A DNA stretch of 9,564 bases. It comes from an uncultured Methylococcaceae bacterium. GTDB taxonomy: Bacteria; Pseudomonadota; Gammaproteobacteria; Methylococcales; Methylomonadaceae. How positions within the stretch are numbered: the stretch's first letter is position 1; every line of letters starts with the position of its first letter. The translations under genes and the position numbers were made by a program. A model generated the notes under the pieces. It was given only the letters and a program-made list of their open reading frames with translations. It was not told the DNA's origin and made no database searches. The stretch is from NCBI GenBank assembly GCA_903839795.1, contig CAIMDR010000002.1, positions 1-9,564 on the forward strand. The letters run 5' to 3'. Shown one piece after another: positions 6,136 through 9,564 of this stretch.

Positions 6136-7413
6136 ATGAAAATCCTCATCGTTGGTGGCGGCGGGCGTGAACACGCCCTCGCCTGGAAAGCCAAACAATC
6201 AACTAAAGTACAAAAAGTATTTGTAGCACCGGGTAATCCGGGAACGGCACTTGAATCCGCTATTGAAAACGTTGCTATCGGGGTTGAAGATATTGCCGGT
6301 TTACTGGCTTTTGCCCAAAAAGAACACATCGACTTAACGATCATCGGCCCTGAAATCCCCTTGGTGCTGGGTATCGTTGACCGCTTTCAAGAAGCCGGTT
6401 TACCCTGTTTTGGACCCACCGCTAGAGCCGCACAACTGGAAGGTTCAAAGACTTTTTGCAAAGACTTTATGATTCGTCATCATATTCCGACGGCCAGTTA
6501 TCAATCCTTTACCGATAAAGACCTGGCTATTGCCTATATCCGTCAACAAGGTGCGCCTATTGTTGTCAAAGCCGACGGCTTGGCCGCAGGTAAAGGCGTT
6601 ATCGTCGCACAAACCGAACAAGAAGCCATCGGTGCGGTTGAAGACATGTTATCCGGCAATGTTTATGGCGAAGCCGGTAACCGGGTGGTCATTGAAGAAT
6701 TTCTGACGGGTGAAGAAGCCAGCTTTATTGTTATTGCCGATGGCAAACATGCCTTGCCGATGGCAACCTCACAAGATCATAAAGCCCGTGACAATGGTGA
6801 CAAAGGCCCCAACACCGGCGGCATGGGCGCTTATTCTCCAGCGCCCGTTGTTACCCCTGAAATTTTTGAGCGGGTTATGCGTGATGTCATTGAGCCTACC
6901 TTAAAAGGCATGACAGACGATGGTTTGCCTTACACCGGCTTTCTTTACGCCGGCTTAATGATAGCCCCTAATGGTGCTATTAAAGTGCTGGAATATAACT
7001 GCCGCTTTGGTGATCCTGAAACGCAACCGATTATGATGCGCATGAAAAGTGATCTGGTCGAACTGTGTGAAGCCGCCTTGACAGGAAACCTTGATAAAAC
7101 CAGCACCGAATGGGACGAACGCGTTGCCTTGGGCGTTGTTTTGGCAGCGGGTGGCTATCCGGATGACTATCAAAAAGGCGCGGTTATTTCAGGATTACCC
7201 ACACAAGAACAGGAAGACAGCAAAGTATTTCATGCCGGCACACAACAAGTTGGCGACGACATAGTCACTGCCGGTGGACGCGTCTTATGCGCCTGTGCTC
7301 TGGGACAAGATATTCAGGAAGCACAAACCAAAGCCTACGTATTAGCAGACAAAATTCATTGGAATAACATTTATTACCGCACAGACATTGGCTTTAAAGC
7401 GATAAAAAGTTAA
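6136..7413 (+). CDS. purD: Phosphoribosylamine-glycine ligase (GAR synthetase)
   Basis: PurD joins glycine to 5-phosphoribosylamine with ATP, the second step of de novo purine synthesis. From the ATG at 6136 it is 425 residues (E. coli 429). An in-frame GTG at 6082 would add 18 residues that do not fit the family. The ATG is preceded by GGAG at 6124-6127, and MKILIVGGGGREHALAW is the canonical N-terminus. Domains in order are: the N-terminal nucleotide-binding-like fold (1-100) with IIGPEIPLVLGIVD (69-82); the ATP-grasp core (about 101-290) with VVKADGLAAGKGVIVA (143-158), the GEEASFIV strand and GPNTGGMGAYSP (224-235); the metal and ATP site EYNCRFGDPETQ (286-297); and the C-terminal GARS domain to residue 425. 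It is separated from purH by a palindrome and its own promoter. No clear T-tract terminator follows directly. Confidence 0.98.
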   Translation: MKILIVGGGGREHALAWKAKQSTKVQKVFVAPGNPGTALESAIENVAIGVEDIAGLLAFAQKEHIDLTIIGPEIPLVLGIVDRFQEAGLPCFGPTARAAQLEGSKTFCKDFMIRHHIPTASYQSFTDKDLAIAYIRQQGAPIVVKADGLAAGKGVIVAQTEQEAIGAVEDMLSGNVYGEAGNRVVIEEFLTGEEASFIVIADGKHALPMATSQDHKARDNGDKGPNTGGMGAYSPAPVVTPEIFERVMRDVIEPTLKGMTDDGLPYTGFLYAGLMIAPNGAIKVLEYNCRFGDPETQPIMMRMKSDLVELCEAALTGNLDKTSTEWDERVALGVVLAAGGYPDDYQKGAVISGLPTQEQEDSKVFHAGTQQVGDDIVTAGGRVLCACALGQDIQEAQTKAYVLADKIHWNNIYYRTDIGFKAIKS

Positions 7414-7440
7414 GAGTCATTAACAAGAAAATGGGCGCTC

Positions 7441-7683
7441 AACTTAAGCCGGGATAATGTGAATAGACTCTGTTATTCGTTGTGCAAGCTCTGCTTGTAA
7501 ACAAGCAAAGTCTAATGCCGCTTTGTTCCGCTTAAGTGGGTCACTGCCCACAGTTAAGCAAAAGTTGTTTAAAATGGAGTGCAACCGCGTCAGCTGTAGC
7601 CTGTAAAACAGCTAAAGCTGTTTTACTCCAGCCGCAATATTATATTGTTACGATGCGTAACTGTGGGCAGTTGCCTAAGTGTC
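7441..7683. repeat. Dense nest of inverted repeats downstream of purD
   Basis: About 240 nt of noncoding DNA contain at least five inverted repeats. ACTTAAGC (7442-7449) pairs with GCTTAAGT (7530-7537), and AGACT (7465-7469) pairs with AGTCT (7509-7513). GCTTGT/ACAAGC (7493-7506) is separated by AA. ACTGCCCACAGTTA (7543-7556) has its perfect complement at 7658-7671. GTAAAACAGCT/AGCTGTTTTAC (7603-7626) has a 2-nt gap. The left 14-nt arm can alternatively fold on itself (GTGGG 7536-7540 with CCCAC 7547-7551, CTTAA with TTAAG). No convincing ORF is present. It may be a MITE-like repeat, a structured RNA or a complex transcription end for purD. Confidence 0.7.
7603..7626. repeat. Perfect 11-bp hairpin at the centre of the post-purD structure
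   Basis: GTAAAACAGCT and AGCTGTTTTAC are exact reverse complements separated by AA. The stem is the strongest local hairpin in the gap. Because TTTT falls inside the stem and only ACTCC follows, it is a poor conventional terminator. Confidence 0.7.
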
Positions 7684-7798
7684 TCTACACATAATTCCTG
7701 CACAAAACGAAGGTGCAATTAAAAAAATCTTCGAGCACAATAAATCCCTGTATCTCTTTTGTAGTATGGATTGTGACTCTTCAACTCAAACACTAACT

Positions 7799-7850
7799 AT
7801 AAATATCAGTTGATATTTATTTGATTTTGTGATTTACTGCACAAAAATCA
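7799..7850. promoter_or_regulatory. Two adjacent AT-rich palindromes, possible operator region
   Basis: ATAAATATCA and TGATATTTAT (7799-7820) are perfect 10-bp arms with a 2-nt spacer, the geometry of a dimeric-regulator site. Directly next, TGATTTTGT (7822-7830) and ACAAAAATCA (7841-7850) form a second imperfect palindrome. They lie about 200-255 bp before the TIGR04073 gene and upstream of its candidate promoter. No regulator can be named from the sequence. Confidence 0.45.
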
Positions 7851-7884
7851 TAAAGCCAAACCTATAGAATAGTAGGATCGTAAA

Positions 7885-7917
7885 GTCAGGTATCCGATAC
7901 AAATAAAAAAACCTGAC
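7885..7917. repeat. 7-bp inverted repeat with 19-nt loop
   Basis: GTCAGGT at 7885-7891 and ACCTGAC at 7911-7917 flank a stretch ending in a run of A. On the - strand the run becomes TTTTTT inside the loop rather than after the stem, so it is not a terminator. Its role is unknown; it lies upstream of the candidate promoter. Confidence 0.4.
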
Positions 7918-7951
7918 AGCCAGTCATATCATTTCGTTAAAATTACCAGGA

Positions 7952-7979
7952 TTGGGTTTAGTTTTTTATTGGGTATAAA
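7952..7979 (+). promoter_or_regulatory. Candidate sigma-70 promoter of the exported-protein pair
   Basis: TTGGGT at 7952-7957 and TATAAA at 7974-7979 are spaced by 16 bp. ATTGGGT occurs twice (7951 and 7968). A start near 7986 would give a leader of about 70 nt. I saw no TGGCAC-N5-TTGC sigma-54 element of the kind known upstream of PEP-CTERM/exosortase loci in some bacteria. Confidence 0.4.
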
Positions 7980-7994
7980 TTAACCCTGTTTTCA

Positions 7995-8014
7995 GAGTCA
8001 ATCAAGACTGACTC
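7995..8014 (+). promoter_or_regulatory. Leader hairpin before the TIGR04073 gene
   Basis: GAGTCA at 7995-8000 and TGACTC at 8009-8014 are perfect 6-nt arms around an 8-nt loop, inside the predicted 5' leader. Its stability is modest and its role is unknown. Confidence 0.35.
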
Positions 8015-8055
8015 CCATTGATTCTGATGTCTTAACCATCTTTGGAGGATTGAAA

Positions 8056-8469
8056 ATGAACTATAAAAACCTCTATATTGCCTGTGTACTTAGCAGCGCA
8101 TTATTGTCAGTCGGGTCAGCTTATGCTAATGAGCCTGACCCTGGCTACCTGTCCCAATTCACGTCAAAATTTACTCAGGGGCTATCCAATACAACAACCG
8201 GCTTAATTGAGTTACCAAAAAATGTTATTAACATCAGTCACGATGAAAATATTTTTGTTGGTTTAACATGGGGAGTACTACGTGGTGTAATACATTCCGT
8301 CAGCCGAACGGTTGTAGGAGCCGCAGAATTAATTACCTCACCCATTCCAACCGATGATTATATTTCACCGCCTTATGTATGGGATCGCTTTAGCGAGGAT
8401 ACGCGTTACTTCGGCATTCATATTCCAGGATTCTGGACTACGTATGGGCCGCTGGATGATGGCGAATAG
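8056..8469 (+). CDS. Exported protein of the exosortase-associated TIGR04073 family
   Basis: This is a 137-residue exported protein. GGAGG at 8044-8048 is 7 nt before the ATG at 8056, which fixes this start over the in-frame TTG at 8050. Residues 1-24 form a signal peptide with a hydrophobic core (LYIACVLSSALLSVG) and an A-Y-A cleavage site before Asn25. The mature part has KFTQGLSNTTTGLIELPKN (38-56), then FVGLTWGVLRGV and SRTVVGAAELITSPIP (83-98). That order (a glycine-rich start, a T-G-x-x-E-x-P-K-N-like motif, G-L-T-W-G, then R-T-x-V-G and a proline end) is how I recall the small TIGR04073 family, described in genomes that carry exosortase systems. The function is unknown. A C-terminal tail (about 106-137: DRFSEDTRYFGIHIPGFW) is extra or divergent. 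No exosortase or PEP-CTERM protein is in the window. The OmpA lipoprotein gene follows after 75 nt. Confidence 0.8.
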   Translation: MNYKNLYIACVLSSALLSVGSAYANEPDPGYLSQFTSKFTQGLSNTTTGLIELPKNVINISHDENIFVGLTWGVLRGVIHSVSRTVVGAAELITSPIPTDDYISPPYVWDRFSEDTRYFGIHIPGFWTTYGPLDDGE

Positions 8470-8489
8470 ATTTGCCCCCATTAAATAAC

Positions 8490-8522
8490 CGTTGTATCCA
8501 TCCACTACAACGTTGTGGGTGG
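8490..8522 (+). promoter_or_regulatory. Two mutually exclusive hairpins between the exported-protein genes
   Basis: CGTTGTA (8490-8496) can pair with TACAACG (8506-8512). Alternatively ACAAC can pair with GTTGT (8507-8516), extended by CCATCC (8498-8503) with GGGTGG (8517-8522) using a G-U pair. The two folds use the same bases. The ribosome binding site of the lipoprotein gene begins 10 nt later, so differential expression or mRNA processing is conceivable. Confidence 0.45.
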
Positions 8523-8544
8523 TTTGCACTGAGAGGATAAAATC

Positions 8545-9243
8545 ATGAACAAACAATATGTTTACCTGCCATTTGCAGTGTTAGTCTTAGCTCTTACGGC
8601 CTGTACGCCGCCAGAGAAAGATATTCCCGGACTCACCTCGGGCATTGATGCCGCAGTAGCCGGCCATTATGGTCAATCAGTTTACCATGAGGAATTGGCC
8701 GAAGAAAAATTAGAGAAAGCCAATAATGTATTGGATCATTGGAAAAACGATCAATACTGGAATATTGATGAACGGCAAAAAGCCATGGATGCTGCAAAAG
8801 AAGCTGCCGAGCACCGGCTTGCATCAGAAAAAGAGCTGTGCCAATGGTTAACATCCGTGCATGGACAAAACCATCATCAAACTGAAGCCGCTAAACAAAC
8901 GGCCGCGTATTTCAAAACCGGCAGTGCAATACCTTACAAAACCAATGATCACCACATTTCAAGCTTGGGCAAATATCTGGAACATCACCCAGACGCAACC
9001 GCAGATGTCATCGCTTATACCGATACGGTTGGCAGCTCGGAGAGCAATCAAAGTTTATCCGAAAGAAGAGCCGCAACCGTTAGTCAAATGTTGATAGAAA
9101 AAGGGGCTAAACCGGAGCAACTGCGCGTTACCGCATTGGGTGAAGCGCAAGGCGGCCCCGATAACACGCCAGATCAGGAGCATCGGACAGTCGCAATCAG
9201 TACGGTTCATCCAAACTATATTGATTGTCCCGATTTAAAATAA
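8545..9243 (+). CDS. OmpA-domain outer-membrane lipoprotein
   Basis: This 232-residue protein begins with a type II signal peptide (MNKQYVYLPFAVLVLALTAC). The lipobox L-T-A-C puts the lipidated cysteine at residue 20, followed by Thr, which predicts outer-membrane sorting. Residues about 35-125 are alpha-helical and charged (EELAEEKLEKANNVLDHW, AMDAAKEAAEHRLASEKE), likely a coiled-coil stalk. Residues about 125-222 are an OmpA-like peptidoglycan-binding domain. It has TGSAIPY, then AYTDTVGSSESNQSLSERRA with Asp160 and Arg175 at the spacing of the diaminopimelate-binding Asp241/Arg256 of E. coli OmpA, and a C-terminal strand EHRTVAIST in place of the usual N-R-R-V-E-I. The usual Asn-Arg-Arg is thus partly replaced. 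AGAGGA at 8532-8537 is the ribosome binding site. It is probably cotranscribed with the TIGR04073 gene and would tether the outer membrane to the cell wall. Confidence 0.92.
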   Translation: MNKQYVYLPFAVLVLALTACTPPEKDIPGLTSGIDAAVAGHYGQSVYHEELAEEKLEKANNVLDHWKNDQYWNIDERQKAMDAAKEAAEHRLASEKELCQWLTSVHGQNHHQTEAAKQTAAYFKTGSAIPYKTNDHHISSLGKYLEHHPDATADVIAYTDTVGSSESNQSLSERRAATVSQMLIEKGAKPEQLRVTALGEAQGGPDNTPDQEHRTVAISTVHPNYIDCPDLK

Positions 9244-9248
9244 CCGCT

Positions 9249-9300
9249 ATAAATAAACCCATGCTGTTATTCATGTCGCTGCATGGGTTATTTATTTATA
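9249..9300 (+). terminator. Strong terminator after the lipoprotein gene
   Basis: ATAAATAAACCCATGC (9249-9264) pairs with GCATGGGTTATTTAT (9281-9295) with one bulged A, starting 6 nt after the stop. The GC part of the stem is ACCCATGC/GCATGGGT; the outer AT pairs and following TTTATA supply a weak U-rich tail, so it could work in either direction. Confidence 0.75.
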
Positions 9301-9420
9301 CCGAACCATTTAACAGCCTCTGGAAGCTACACTTACAGGGCTTTATCATTTTTTTTGATTTTGATGGGCGATGGGTGTTGTCCATCGCTGATAAATTAAG
9401 CCCCTTCGGGGCTTTTTAAT
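9301..9420 (+). ncRNA. Possible small RNA between two terminators
   Basis: The stretch has no supported ORF. It contains a run of T (9349-9356), then a 7-bp hairpin GCGATGG (9368-9374) with CCATCGC (9382-9388), and ends in a textbook intrinsic terminator at 9398-9417. A hairpin directly before a terminator not assigned to any gene is a layout seen in small RNAs. No clear promoter is visible, so this is only a candidate. Confidence 0.25.
9398..9420 (+). terminator. Intrinsic terminator
   Basis: AAGCCCC (9398-9404), loop TTC and GGGGCTT (9408-9414) are followed by TTTAAT. On the other strand the stem is followed by TTAATTTAT, so it may also serve a gene converging from beyond the window. It lies 155 nt after the lipoprotein stop, behind a first terminator. 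Confidence 0.8.
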
Positions 9421-9454
9421 TCGCCAGACAGTCCGGGTTGGCATCTCTTTTAGT

Positions 9455-9500
9455 TCCCGACATTTCCACGTTAAAATAGCACGATGACGTTGAGGCAAGG
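9455..9500 (+). repeat. Second copy of the motif found upstream of purD
   Basis: TCCC-GAC-ATTTCCAC-g-TTAAAATAG at 9455-9479 matches 5976-5999 except for the three middle bases and one inserted G. GGCAAGG follows at 9494-9500, as it does near 6006-6012. TAAAAT could act as a -10 element for a gene beyond the window, but no matching -35 box is clear. Confidence 0.4.
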
Positions 9501-9530
9501 TATCGATATTATGCTGTTATCCGTTTAATA

Positions 9531-9558
9531 TTGGGCAACGAAAAGATGTTACCCAACC
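9531..9558. repeat. REP-like palindrome at the right end
   Basis: TTGGGCAAC (9531-9539) and GTTACCCAA (9548-9556) are complementary at 8 of 9 positions around an 8-nt loop. The pattern TTGGG-T-AAC ... GTTACCCAACC resembles dispersed GTTGGGTTACG/CGTAACCCAACC palindromes common in proteobacterial intergenic DNA. The element may continue past the window. Confidence 0.5.
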
Positions 9559-9564
9559 TTGGTC

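Noticed and set aside
7414..8049. CRISPR array, tRNA or riboswitch in the long gap
   Set aside because: The repeats are inverted, not regularly spaced direct repeats; no cloverleaf or known riboswitch core could be recognised.
9225..9419. 64-residue open frame across the region after the lipoprotein gene
   Set aside because: It runs through two terminator stems, overlaps the end of a solid gene and has no protein-like pattern.

Overview
The window looks like a chromosomal segment of a gammaproteobacterium. The gene order prmA ... dusB-fis-purH-purD is a classic gammaproteobacterial neighbourhood, and every housekeeping protein reads closely along its E. coli counterpart. The moderate base composition, a TIGR04073-type exosortase-associated protein and many short palindromic repeats between genes would fit a Methylococcales-like methanotroph. 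That placement is an inference from recall, not something the sequence proves. All supported genes lie on the + strand.

Layout: (1) 1-686 is the 3' part of prmA (ribosomal protein L11 methyltransferase), cut by the window edge. (2) 729-1925 is an RlmI-type 23S rRNA cytosine methyltransferase. (3) 1944-2670 holds two small cysteine-rich genes: a stand-alone metal-binding module like the one at the N-terminus of CcoI/FixI copper ATPases, and an unrecognised membrane protein. (4) 2677-2916 is a MITE-like element with 19-bp terminal inverted repeats and an internal pair of G/C palindromes, lying directly before dusB. (5) 2931-4200 is dusB-fis, nearly fused. (6) 4272-5831 is purH, preceded by a hairpin. 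(7) 5841-5920 is a REP-like palindrome nested in a perfect 12-bp inverted repeat, followed by a promoter for purD (6136-7413). (8) 7414-8055 is a long noncoding stretch. It holds a dense nest of inverted repeats (about 7441-7683), two adjacent AT-rich palindromes, a candidate promoter and a leader hairpin. (9) 8056-9243 encodes two exported proteins, a TIGR04073 family protein and an OmpA-domain lipoprotein, probably cotranscribed and closed by a strong terminator. (10) 9244-9564 holds two terminators, a possible small RNA between them and REP-like palindromes.

Functionally the left half combines translation-apparatus modification (PrmA, RlmI, DusB) with the nucleoid regulator Fis. PurH (final steps to IMP) and PurD (second step) belong to de novo purine synthesis. 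The right end is a separate envelope unit. I see no phage, CRISPR array, transposase, rRNA or tRNA. The points that most deserve a second look are the cysteine-rich gene pair plus the MITE-like element between prmA and dusB, the structured region after purD, and the exosortase-associated/OmpA lipoprotein pair.
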